In this document: piece after piece, positions 1 to 10,760 of the stretch
How positions within the stretch are numbered: position 1 is the first letter of the stretch
How the letters are laid out: the number at the start of each line of letters is the position of its first letter
NCBI GenBank assembly: GCA_024291935.2
Contig: CM044312.1
Location: forward strand, 75,969,001-76,033,000
Length of the DNA: 64,000 nt
Reading direction: 5' to 3'
DNA from: Okapia johnstoni
Lineage: Eukaryota; Chordata; Mammalia; Artiodactyla; Giraffidae
Made by a program: the position numbers and the translations under genes
Notes under the pieces: model-generated
Databases searched by the model: none
Told to the model about the DNA's origin: nothing
What the model saw: only the letters and a program-made list of their open reading frames with translations

Positions 1-1159
1 TTACAGCACTTATCTTATTTTGCCTTCAGTTATAGCTATATTTTTACTTATTTCATCATTAAGTATTATGATCATAGAAGGAACACAGCACCTTTCCTTC
101 TCTATGACTATCCCACAGTATGAACTAAATGTCTGTCACTTTCAATTAACTCTTGCTCTGGTGATGAGCCTAATTTGGGGAATTGCAGTTTTGGTAATTC
201 ACCCCTCTCCTCCTTCTCCTCCTTTTTTTTTGGTTCTAAATGGATAGTTTCTTTTCTTTTGCCATATAATTACCTAATTCTCTAATAGTTTTAAACCTAA
301 TACATTGTTAAGCACCTTGATCCAAGTGCACCCAATTAAAATTTACATACCAACTACAACTTTCTATTCCCAAACATGGTGGTGATCTATCATTCTGTTC
401 CTGCTGTAGGTTGTTCTGATGTTCATCCCAATAGTTTGTTACCCAAACAGGTTTTTTTTTGCTTGATGAACAGCAAGTCAAAACTCTGAGATGCCAAAAT
501 TTTAGGCAAAAAGGAGATGGGAAGATAAGTCTCAGGTCAGCCATCCTAAAGACAAGGGGCTCAGGGCATTTATGGGATAAAGAATAAAGGATCAGGGTGG
601 TCTGAGGCATGAGGAATGTGGGGAAAACTGTTTGGACAAAGGTACAGTGATTGCAGGCATTATTAAGCTACAGGTCTCCGCACATTAAAACTTGGAGACA
701 TTTAGCAGCACCTGAGCATGGACTTCTTGGCCCTCTGATGTTAAAAGGTCACTGAGTGAACATCTGCACACCCCCATTGGGTAGGTAGCTGGTCCTGTAC
801 TGTCCTAATTCAGCTTAAACTGCACAGAACTGACTCCAAGCTCCTGGAAAACAACTTGGGTAAATGTCTTGTCTTATTGTAGCAACAAGCTGCTTGGAGG
901 ATATGCAAGTCTTTTGCAGCAGCAAAGAAAACAATCTTGATTAGTAAAGGCAGGTGAAGTGGATTTGGCTATTGATTACCCACACTTTTAAGGTTTTTGA
1001 TAACCATGGCTATGTGTCATTGGACAAAGCAAGGATAATACCACAGACTCAAGAAGGCAGCAGAATCTTGATGCTTCACAGATGAGTGACGAGTTGCCCC
1101 TCAGTCATAAAGGCGGAGGACAGCTGCAGAATTAGCCTGAGGGAGAGGCATCATGGTTT
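1..1159. other. Single-copy AT-rich DNA, no gene seen
   Basis: No repeat family or coding similarity is recognised. The short open frames here have no recognisable domain, signal peptide or exon-like context, and the base composition matches neighbouring non-coding DNA. Confidence 0.5.
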
Positions 1160-1315
1160 CATAGAAAATTAAGAGAGCACTGGGGTCTAGTTTGGCTCTC
1201 ACTAACTAAAGCATAATAAGATTAAATATGTGCTCCTTTTCATCTATAAAATGAAGATAATGAAATATACCTCAAAAATTGCTCTAAGTATTAAATCAGA
1301 TAGCAGTCATTCAAC
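1160..1315 (+). repeat. Possible MIR SINE remnant
   Basis: The segment around 1230-1300 has the MIR-like order 'catctataaaatgaagata', then a direct run into 'taagtattaaatcag', resembling the MIR 3' half. Divergence is high and the 5' half is hardly recognisable. Confidence 0.35.
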
Positions 1316-1639
1316 CCATTTACTGGGGTTCAGTCACATGGCAGACTCTGGTCAAACCGTGTCTGTACCATCATGGTAAGGTTTGGGTTAAATCTGGGTA
1401 CATGTGGATATGTCAAGAGGGGGCAGTTGAAGAGTGTAACCATAGCAGAAGACCTATAGATTAGACAATTGGAAATGTTAATCTTGTTAAAATAAATTGA
1501 GTAAAAGGATATGGTAGCTGTCACTTGGCTAGTTTCTAATTTTGGAAGCTAGTTTGGAATACCTATCTCTGGTAAAGAAGTCATTCATGTTGAGAAATAC
1601 CTTTATAATAATTGAGAAATCTTCAAATAAAGCTCTGTG

Positions 1640-1830
1640 GTTGTGTGCTTAGTCATTCAGTCGTGTCCAACTCTTTGTGACAATAGCCCACCAGGCTCCT
1701 CTGTCTATGGGATTCTCCAGGCAAGAATACTGGAGTGGGTTGCCAATACCCTCCTCCAGGGGATCTTCCCAACCCAGGGATGTCCCACATTGCAGGCAGA
1801 TTCTTTACCATCTGAGTCAGGGAAATTTAT
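1640..1830 (-). mobile_element. Bov-tA type SINE
   Basis: On the minus strand this reads as a tRNA-derived head, a central body and a tail shared with the BovB 3' end (gagttggacacgactga type). The plus strand shows 'ggcaagaatactggagtggg' near 1720. The tail lies at the left. The head at the right is degraded but present, so the copy is close to full length. Divergence from the usual SINE sequence is moderate. Confidence 0.85.
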
Positions 1831-1896
1831 CTATTGTTGATACTGTAGAAAGATAATGTTCAAAAATGATTCCTAAATATTTTTCAAGTACGATTT

Positions 1897-1953
1897 TATA
1901 TGTGTATATATATATGTATGTATACATATATACACATATAGACACACACACAC
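1897..1953. repeat. Compound TA/TG/CA simple repeat
   Basis: Alternating purine-pyrimidine tract: (TA)n, then 'gtatgtatacatatatacaca', ending in (CA)5. Imperfect, low-complexity microsatellite. Confidence 0.85.
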
Positions 1954-1971
1954 TCTGCAGTGTTTTTCAGC

Positions 1972-2668
1972 ATCAACAACCAATTCTCCAATTTTTCACA
2001 CAAGAACTGAGTGTCCAACAATTTGATTCAATTCTGACACTAACTACCCAGAGTTTGTACAGACCCCATAATTAAGGGCTCGGTCCCACAAGGCTGCCAC
2101 CGACTTCAGCCACCAGTCATAAGATCTGGAACTTCTGTACTTCTAATCAACTGGCTACAAATGGACAATTCCATGACCCCTTCTCAGGTGCAAAAATTTT
2201 CTAGAATAGCTCACAGAGCTTAGGAAGTCACTTTAGACATTATTATTGGTTTATTATAAAGGGTACAACTCAGGAACAGTGAATGAAGAGATTCATAGAG
2301 CAAGGTATGGGTAAGGGGTGTGTTTCTTTATGCTCTTCCTAGCATTCTACGCTCTCAGCATCTCGGCAAGTTCACCAACCCAGAGGGTCTCCAAACTCCA
2401 TTGTTCAGGTTTTCGTTTTTTATTTTACAGAGGTTTCATTATGCAGGCATGATTAATTATTAACTCAATCTTTTGCCTTCTTGGGAAGATGGGGCTGAAA
2501 ATTCTAGACTTCTAATCAAGGTTTGGTCTTTCCAGTGACCAATCCTCTTCTTGAAGCTGTCTGTTTAGAAGCCCACTAAGAGTCTCCTCGTTAGAACAAA
2601 AGATGCTCTTCTCTCTCAGGAAATTTCACAAGACTAGAAGTTCTGTGTCAGGAACTAGAGATACAGAC

Positions 2669-2670
<2 letters not shown>
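1972..2670 (-). repeat. Old ERVL/MaLR-class LTR remnant
   Basis: Read on the minus strand, this resembles a widely dispersed mammalian LTR: a 'ggttcctgacac' start region, 'gccttcaa/cataa' TATA-like stretch in the middle, and a polyadenylation-signal-like AATAAA around 2250. I am fairly sure it is an interspersed LTR but not of the subfamily name. It contains no internal retroviral genes. Confidence 0.5.

Positions 2671-2671
<1 letters not shown>

Positions 2672-2711
<40 letters not shown>
2672..2711. repeat. (AT)20 microsatellite
   Basis: Perfect 40-base AT dinucleotide run at the edge of the old LTR. Likely length-polymorphic. Confidence 0.97.
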
Positions 2712-2714
<3 letters not shown>

Positions 2715-2730
2715 ATACCTATACAAACAT

Positions 2731-2928
2731 GGGCTTCCCTGATGGCTCAGCAGTGAAGACTCTGCCTGCAATGCAGGAGACATGGGTTTGATCCTTGTCT
2801 GCAAAGATCCCCTGGAGGAGGAAATGGCAACCCACTCCAGTATCTTTGCTGGGAAAATTCCATGGACAGAGGAACCTGGTGGGCCATAATTGACATGTCA
2901 CAAAGAGTTGGACATGACTATGTGACTG

Positions 2929-2930
<2 letters not shown>
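2731..2930 (+). mobile_element. Bov-tA SINE with (CA)n tail
   Basis: Complete sense copy. The tRNA-derived head 'gggcttccctgatggctcag' starts at 2731, the body carries 'aacccactccagtat', and the BovB-type tail ends in 'gactgagcacacaca'. The 3' end runs straight into a CA microsatellite, as is common for these SINEs. Confidence 0.92.

Positions 2931-2966
<36 letters not shown>
2931..2966. repeat. (CA)18 microsatellite
   Basis: Perfect CA run that forms the 3' tail of the SINE at 2731-2930. Confidence 0.97.
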
Positions 2967-2967
<1 letters not shown>

Positions 2968-3695
2968 TGTTAAACAAGTATATATGTTGTAGTTGTTAGA
3001 ACAGGTCTAACCACAGGTCTAACATGTCTAATATTATGCATGTGACTGGCTCTCACCTTGAACTACAGAAAATAAGAACACCAAGCTGGATTCATCAGTA
3101 TACACGCAGAGAACAAGGAAATCCCTGATAATACCCACACAGGCAAATGTGTTGACTGTATTTTCTAACTGATGCAAGTGTGATTTTCATCTCATCTGCT
3201 TTTCTTACAATGTAACTTTGATACCTCTTCCATGAAGAAGTGTGTTTGCATTCCCTCTTTTAAGTGTGGTGGGAGTTTTAAAACTGTTCAACCAAGAGAG
3301 TTAGTGGAAGTGAAATTGTGTGAGTTTTGAGGTTAGGTCATAAAAACGATATGGATTCTACCTTCCTTGCTCTTTTTGGCATACATTATCTGGGGTAGCC
3401 AGCCACTCCACTGTGAGGAAGCTCAACCTATCTTTTCTGGGAAAACCTCAAGAAGAGAGCCATATATTGAGGACCTAAGTCTCCCCATTTGTTGATTAGC
3501 ATCAACAAATTTGCAGATATTTCTAGTATATAACCTTCAGGACTTCCATTTGAAGCCTCAGACATTTTGGAGTACAGACAAGTTATCTTTACTATGCATT
3601 GTCTAAATTTCTAATCCATAGAGTCATTAGGTGTAATAAATGGTTATTTTACAATAATAAGCTTGGGGATAATTTTTTTTTAATCTAGTTATATG
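2967..3695. other. Single-copy DNA, no gene seen
   Basis: No repeat family, coding similarity or splice-flanked open frame is recognised. Confidence 0.45.
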
Positions 3696-3749
3696 CATTA
3701 GTGAGGATTCTCAAGAGAAACAGAGCCAAAAGGATATACATGAACCCTC
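3696..3749 (-). repeat. MaLR-like LTR, left part (split)
   Basis: Contains 'ttctcaagagaaacagagcc', the minus-strand view of the end of a common MaLR-type LTR. The element resumes at 4790 after the BovB insertion, so the two parts are one LTR. Confidence 0.6.
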
Positions 3750-4682
3750 TATGGAACAACTGATTCGTTCAAGATCGAGAATGGAGTATGACAAGGTTGT
3801 CTGCTGTCACCTGTATGTTTAGCCTATATACTGAGTACATCATGAGAAATACAGGCCTGGATGAGTAACAGTCCGGACTAAGATAGGGGGGAGAAACATC
3901 AACAACCTCAGATATGCAGATGATACCACTCCAATGACAGAAAGCAAAGAGGAACTAAAGAGCCTCTTGATGAGGGTGAAGGAGGAGTGTGAAAAAATCA
4001 GCTTAAGACTAAATATTTAAAAAACTAAGATCAGGGCATCTGGCCCCATTTCTGCATGGCAAATGGAAGGGGGAAAGGTGGAAGTAGTGACAGATTTCCT
4101 CTTCTTGGGCTCCAAAATCACTGCGGATGGTGACAGCAGCCATGGAATCAGAAGATGATTGCTTCTTGCCAGGAAAGCAATGACGAACCTAGGCAGTGTG
4201 TTGAAAAGCAGCGACATTACTCTGCCGACAAAGGTCCACACAGTCCAGGCTATGGTCTTCCCAGCAATCATGTACGGTTGTGAGAGCTGGACCATAAAGA
4301 ATGCAGAATACCAAAGAATTGATGCCTTTGAACTGTGGTGCTGGAGAAGACTCCTGCAAGTCCCTTGGATGGCAAAGAGATCAAACCACTCAATTTTAAG
4401 GCAGATCAACCCTGAATATTTCACTGGAAGGACTGATGCTGAAGCTCCAATATTTAGATCATCTGATGTGAAGAGATGACTCATTGGAAAAGTTCCTGAT
4501 GCTGGGGAATATGGAGGGCAGAAGAGAAGAGGGCATCAGAGGATGGATGGAATCACTGATGCATTGAACATGAACTTGAGCAAACTCTGGGAGATGGTGA
4601 GGGACAGGGAGGCCTGGCATGCTGTAGTCCATGGGGTTGCAAAGTGTCAGACAGGACTGGGCAACTGAACAACAACAACAAT
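3750..4682 (+). mobile_element. BovB LINE, 5'-truncated 3' third
   Basis: Sense BovB starting just before the RT motif B region and running to the 3' terminus, which ends in (aac)n. The decayed reading frames encode NNLRYADDTT-like RT sequence near 3903-3930, then the GCESWTIK and FELWCWRRLL segments (about 4273-4350) typical of the BovB C-terminal half. The longest clean stretch is 4159-4479. Frameshifts and stops make it a dead copy. It was inserted into the surrounding MaLR-like LTR, and no clear TSD is visible. Confidence 0.92.
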
Positions 4683-4789
4683 GTATATGTAACAACAATA
4701 TAAATGTAAAATGTTTATATAAAATATAAAATATTTATATATAGTATAGTATATTTACAGTATATATAACAAACCTTCCTTCTCCATAT
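4683..4789. repeat. AT-rich low-complexity tract
   Basis: Runs of 'tataaaatataaaatattta' type sequence with a short TCTA tract at the right edge. This is probably the AT-rich core of the interrupted LTR plus BovB tail expansion. Confidence 0.6.
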
Positions 4790-5285
4790 ACATATTTATC
4801 TATCTGTCTATCTGAGAGAAGGAGAAAGAGATAAGGACAGACAAAGATTTATTTTAGAAATTGATTCACACAGTTATGGAAGCTAAAGAGTTCCAGACTC
4901 TATCATCTGCAAGCTGGAGAACTGAGAAAGATGGTGATAAAACTTAGTTCAAGTTCAACATTCTAAGAACAAAGTAAGGACAGCTGGTATAAGTTCTGGA
5001 GTCCAGAAGTATTTAATACAAGAACCAGGAGCTCTGATGTCCAAGGGCAGAAGAAAATGGACATCACAGCTCAAGAAGGATAATTTACCCTTCCTCTGCC
5101 TTTTTTTATTTTTCTTTTAGGCCTTCAGTGGATTGAATAATGCCTGCCCATGTCAGTAAGTGGCTCTCCTTTACTTTGTTCACTGATTCAAATGCTATCT
5201 CTTTCAGAAATACAGACACACAGATAAATAATATTTTATGGGCCATCTGGTCATCCCTCGGTCAACACATAAAATCATAAGTCCA
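4790..5285 (-). repeat. MaLR-like LTR, right part (split)
   Basis: Continuation of the LTR at 3696-3749. On the minus strand it begins with a 'tttatgtgttgac' motif (5260-5280) and contains a 'ggccttcagtggattg' match at 5121. The full element is about 550 bp, typical for a solo MaLR LTR. Confidence 0.6.
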
Positions 5286-8200
5286 CCCCTGTCAACATTT
5301 TGCCTATATGCATCTTCTTAAACCACACATGGTCCTGAAATAAAGACATTAACAAAGTCATAATTCCATCTAACATGATACAACTATCCTGCTTACAACT
5401 GAAAATGCACTAATCCCTTCCCTAGAAGGGGATGTAAAGTCCTTGAATAATGTTTTTACTCATATCTTGATATTGCATAATTTGAAGTCTGATGTAAGAT
5501 TAACAATACTTAAAGATGTTATAAAGTCAATATACATGATTTAGGAGTAAAAGAGGAAAGAAAACAAAGATATTTGCTTAATATTTTTATATATATTTAC
5601 ACACTAATATATTCATAGAAAAAGAAATACTCGTGACAGTTACAGTCCTTCTTTTTGGGTCACATCCTTTGTGGATAAGAGTATAGAAATGAAGAAAATT
5701 CATCCTCAAAGATGAAGATAAACTATCCATGGTAATCAAAGAAAGGCAACATACAAGGATACACATGTAGAAAAGGGCTAGATTTGGGGGTAAAAAGCAA
5801 TGAAATTTCCCTCTTGAATTTCAACCTTCTCAGTAGAGAAGCAAGATCATCATCAGAGGATGGTAAATGGAAAGGAAGTGTAAGTTGTAACAGAACAGAT
5901 GATATAACAAAATGAAAAAAAAAAGAGTATAATTAACAGGCAGGAAAAAAGCCTTCTCCAGCATAATGGTCATCAATTTAAAATGAGATGATTTATCATT
6001 AGTTGTGTTCTTTTTTTACAGTCATATTTAGCTGTGCTGGTACAAGCATAGAGTAAGAAGAAAGTTATATTTAACAAGGCTTGTACTTTTCCTTGTTAAT
6101 AGGGATGGTAGGACCTATTGATCTGAAAAAAACAGACTTCCAGTTATTTTTCCAGTGAAGATAATTTTTTTAGAATCAATAGGAAATTGCAATACAGGGT
6201 CTGCAGCCACGGTGAGCCACAGTAAGTAAGTCCGCCCACAGCAAGGGAAGGACTATACTTTCATAAACAAGAAAAAGAAGTTGGGAGGGCTAAGCAAACA
6301 AAGAGTTCTTGGTTTTCCACTAAGTTCTCGCTAAGAAAGAACTTTCCCCTTCCTGCTGGGCTCTGCTATCTCACAGGGCATGAGAGCTCCCCCTTCTGGT
6401 CTCCCAACTGTATTTTCATGAGGTTTCTGTTTATTTGTCTTTCACAAACATGAGATGAGAAGGAGTTAAACTTTTTTACCAGGAAAATATGACAATGATT
6501 GCCATGGAATATAAGTTGGACTAGAAGGCCAGAGAAGGCATGAAGAGGGGCGAGGGGAAGTGAAATGGTAAGAGTATCAGTGAGATGGAGATCTCAGTAT
6601 TTTTGCAGTCAGGATATTAGAAGAGAAATGGAAAGAGGAGATGGTCAGAAACTGAAAATATTTGGAATTAAAACTACAGAAAGGATACAGCTACTGGTAA
6701 TTACAAGCCTAGTTTCTGACTGTTGAAGTAAGTGACTGAAGTTGCATAAGGAAGATAATCTGGAGAGAACAAGATGAAGGGACTCAAAATCTGGAGAAAT
6801 AAAAGCATAACCTGTATGGATATTGAAGTCACCTACAAATGTTACAGAAGTCATTTTGGAATAAGTGATGATGTATTAGAGTTCTTCAAAGAAACTAATA
6901 GGATATACATATTAATGTGGTTTGCTGTCCACTAAACTCTGTGATCTTATCTATTATGACCAGCTTTGGACTAAAATCTACCCGACTCACAAAGGCTTGT
7001 GCACATTAAAAATATGTTCATACTATTTTGTAGAATCTTGTGAGGCAGCTCTATCCACATTTTGGTTGATATAGAAGTGGACAGTGACTAAAGAGAAGCA
7101 AGAGCTAAGGAGGTAGAGGAAACCAAGAGAATAAATGCCTTTTGTAACTCTGAAAGCTTGAGGAGTGCTTTGGAGATATCCGGTTGGGAATTTGGCGAGC
7201 TGTGAGTTCAGGGTAGTCAAGTTTCCTTTTCAAGAGGCTGGGAGCTGACAGGTCCATCTCTTTCAGTCTTTATCTTCATACATACATGGTACAATTTACT
7301 TACAGCAACATTTCTTAACTGTTTTTTTTTTTTTTTTAACGATTACTTCTCTAAGGAACATTTGTAGCCTATTTTTTCCTAATTGCCCCTCACCTCCCCT
7401 CCATGAAATTGTAATACTACAGATATACTGTATAAGTCTGTTCATGTACTATGGTCCTTTGGAGGGCCACAAACCGCTACAGTTTCTAAATTTTTTTCAC
7501 CTTCCCCAAGAGTCAACTGCTCCCGTTCCTACCCCAGGGGTGATATCACCCTTATGGAGTTTGCATGATCTAGAGATACAAGTTTTCAGATGCTGAATTT
7601 CTCTGTCTAGTGTTCTTTTTACTATAATCATATTTTCTTGCTCTAGGTAAGCTTACTGCTTCTAAAATACTTCTTCAGGAAAAATGATCTGTCATGTGTC
7701 CTTGTAAAAAATCCCATTGTGCCATGTGGTTTTTTTCTTTATAACTATCCCCAGTGAGTATTTCCAAGTAGATTTTCCAAAGCAATTTAATTCCTTATTA
7801 GAGGGCTTGATTCATGATCATTTAAGCAAGTTTCCACTTTCCTTGAGGATCCAGTGACTTGTTAAATGGCTTTGTATCATCATGGTCTAATCCTAAGTAA
7901 TAAAACATGATCCAGGAACAGCTGGTTAAATGACTTGGCCTCCTGGTAGCTCTCTCAATTTTTCTAGGACCATAAATCTGTGATCATTTGTAGCAAACAT
8001 TCTCTCCATTCATAACAGATGTGGCTGGATGATGTGGATGAAGGAAGATAAGGAAAATAATTGTATAATGTTGGCCTATTTCACAGTGTGAACTTCTAAA
8101 TTCTATGTACAGTGTATCTTAACATTCCCTTGATGTTATGGGTTAGGGTACAAATTTCCACCTGAATATCACACTGTATCTTTTAACAAATATGGTTAGA

Positions 8201-8346
8201 TGGTTTTATGTAACCTTACACATTTCTGAGTTTTTATATAAATATAAAACATATTAGCTTGATCTTATACTTTGCAGTCTCCAGAATGGTGACAAAATAA
8301 ATTTTCTTAGGCTACCTTGGTATTTCATTAAGGCAATCCTAGCAGG
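5286..8346. other. Mostly single-copy DNA; possible LTR-like patch at 6180-6490
   Basis: No gene is supported. The patch at about 6180-6490 is GC-richer and has an LTR-like feel, but I cannot assign a family. About 7040-7250 has weak similarity to minus-strand L2-type sequence. A T-run lies at 7321-7338. Confidence 0.35.
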
Positions 8347-8357
8347 TGTATATGTAT

Positions 8358-8400
<43 letters not shown>
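8347..8400. repeat. (TG)n microsatellite
   Basis: TATG/TG compound run with about 20 uninterrupted TG units. Confidence 0.95.
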
Positions 8401-8470
8401 ACAAGTGTTTATTGTATGATAACATATATAACAGGTTTTATTATATAGTATATTATATATGTATACATGT

Positions 8471-8832
8471 CTGTTAGGGCTGCCATAACAAAATCCCACA
8501 GAGTGGGTGGCTTAAATAACAGATATTAATTGCCTCACTGTTTTGAAGGCTAAAAGTCCAAGATCCAGGGGTTGGAAGGTTTGATTTCTCTGGAGGTCTC
8601 TCTCCTTGGCTTCTCCTTTTGTCCTCATATGGCCTTTGTTCTGTGTATGTACATCCCTGCTGTCTCTTTCTTGCTCTTCTTATAAAGTCGTCAGTTATAC
8701 TGGATTTCAGCCTAACCTTATGACCTCATTTAACCTTAATTACTTCCTTTAAGGCTCTATCTCCATATACAGTCATATTAGGGGCTTAGGCCTTCAATAC
8801 ATGGATTTTGAGGGGAACATTCAGTCCATTTT
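8471..8832 (-). repeat. MaLR-like solo LTR
   Basis: Begins 'gttagggctgccataacaaa' and ends 'ttcagtccatt', the two ends of a common MaLR-type LTR in minus orientation. The central '(c)agtcatat...ggggctta' blocks are in the expected order. There is no internal sequence beside it. Confidence 0.65.
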
Positions 8833-9559
8833 ATTTATTTGAAACAATAGCATATCGAGTTACCATGAATTTGCTTATGAATATATCCCATTTAATGACT
8901 CTAGAAATGATAAAATGATAACTTCACATACAGGAATCATACTATCAATTTGTATCTGGACTGTGCATCAAATTCTCTCTTATTCCACTGCTTCCTGTCT
9001 GATCAGAGATGTTGGTGAAGGGAAATGTATTAACTTTTCTGGATATTAGTAGGGGAGTTAAAATTTAGGAAGTACTTCTAGTCACCTATTACTTATTTTA
9101 GAACTTGAACTTTCCTTTTTAAAATCAGTAAACTCGAAGCAAATAATATAGTCCCATGTTTCTTCTGTCTGAAACATTAACTACTTAAACAAAATGTCTG
9201 CATGACAGCAATATAGAGTGTTAAACCAAGCCAGATGTTTAGGTATTTTTATATGTGATTTGACTTAAAACTTAGATATCATAAATTTGTCTTTAAATTG
9301 TAGCTATACGCACCATTACATATTGCCACTGCCTGCTGCAACCCCGTCTTGTTCTTAGAAAATGGCATCTCACTAGACACATGAAAACACAACTTGGATT
9401 TTTCTCCTCTAAACATCTTGTAATTACTTGCTTTTCAGGTCAGTATCTACAGATCTAACTCATGTTTTTAAAAGTGCATTATCTCCATAATATGAATATT
9501 AAATAATTTATTCAGTTTTTATAATAATGGTTATTACTGTTTCACTTTAAATGATGATG
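8833..9559. other. Single-copy AT-rich DNA, no gene seen
   Basis: No recognisable repeat or coding similarity. Confidence 0.45.
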
Positions 9560-9942
9560 TAATAAATACTATTATAATATATTCTTATTTACTGTTGCAT
9601 TTGTTTCAGAAGGGGGAAATCTTACAAATAGGATTGCTTTGTCAAATGTGTGCATATTTCACATTTTGCCAGAGCTACCAAATATCTTTATACATATTAG
9701 CAAACTTTATACATATTTACACCACTGGTTTTTAAGATTCTCAGTTTCTTATACTTAGTCAACACATGATATCATCAATAGTTTCATTTATTTTTTTCAC
9801 TTTGCAAATTTTTTAATTAAAAATATATTTGAGACATGTTATACATATAAAAAGAATATCCAATAGAAGAACATTTATTACCTAAATTGAGGTATAACTG
9901 ACATACAATATATAAATTTTAGGTGTATACTATAGTGATTGA
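9560..9942 (-). repeat. Old L1 fragment(s), antisense
   Basis: Contains the antisense L1 3' region pattern: 'aggattgctttgtcaaatg', then 'cacattttgccagag', then 'attgaggtataactgacata' (9887-9906). The last block continues on the far side of the BovB insertion at 13469-13545, which shows that BovB landed inside this L1. Confidence 0.6.
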
Positions 9943-10760
9943 CCATGATGGCTACTCCATTTCTTCTAAGGGATTCCTGCCCACAGTAGTAGATATAATG
10001 GTCATCTGAGTTAAATTCACCCATTCCAGTCCATCTTAATTCACTGATTCCTAGAATGTCGATGTTCACTCTTTTCATCTCCTGTTTGACCACTTCCAAT
10101 TTGCCTTGATTCATGGACCTAACATTCCAGGTTTGTATGCAATATTGCTCTTTACAGCATCAAACCTTGCTTCTATCACCAGTCCCATCCGCAACTGAGT
10201 GTTGTTTTTTGTTTTGGGTCCATCCCTTTCTTCTTTCTGGAATTATTTTTCCACTGATCTCCAGTAGCATATTGGGCACCTACTGACCTGGGGAGTTCAT
10301 CTTTCAGTGTCCTATCTTTTTGCCTTTTCTTACTGTTCATGGGGTTCTCAAGGCAAGAATACTGAAGTGGTTTGCCATTCCCTTCTCCAGTGGACCACAT
10401 TCTGTCAGACCTCTCCACCATGACCCGTCCATCTTGGGTGGCCCCACACGGCATGGCTTAGTTTCACTGAGTTAGACAAGGCTGTGGTCCATATGATCAG
10501 ACTGGCTAGTTGTCATTGATTGTGGTTTCAGTCTTTCTGCCCTCTGATGTGCTCTCTCAGTGCCTACCGTCTTACTTGGTTTTCTCTTACCTTGGATGTG
10601 GGGCATCTTTTCACGGCTGCTCCAGCAGAGCACAGCTGCTGTTCCTTACCTTGGATGTGAGGTAGCTCCTCTCGTCTGCTGCCACTGTCCTCTGACGTGG
10701 GGTAGCTCCTCTTGGCTGCGCTTGTGCACCGTCGCAGCCACTGCAGTCACCTGCGCCCAA
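9943..10760 (-). mobile_element. Inverted 5' segment of BovB, with leader
   Basis: On the minus strand, from 10760 downward: a GC- and CpG-rich leader (about 10547-10760) with roughly three diverged units of a 35-45 bp repeat carrying 'ttggatgtg(a/g)gg', then the BovB pre-ORF region, then an initiating ATG at 10114. The open frame from there encodes MNQGKLEVVKQEMKRVNID and GMGEFNSDDHYIYYCGQES, the N-terminus of the BovB endonuclease, before leaving the element near 9943. Confidence 0.9.

Noticed and set aside
4017..4484. 155-codon minus-strand open frame
   Set aside because: It is the antisense of the BovB RT region. The sense strand has the family motifs, so this frame is a shadow.
10560..10760. 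CpG-rich stretch as a host gene CpG island
   Set aside because: It is the inverted 5' leader of the BovB element.
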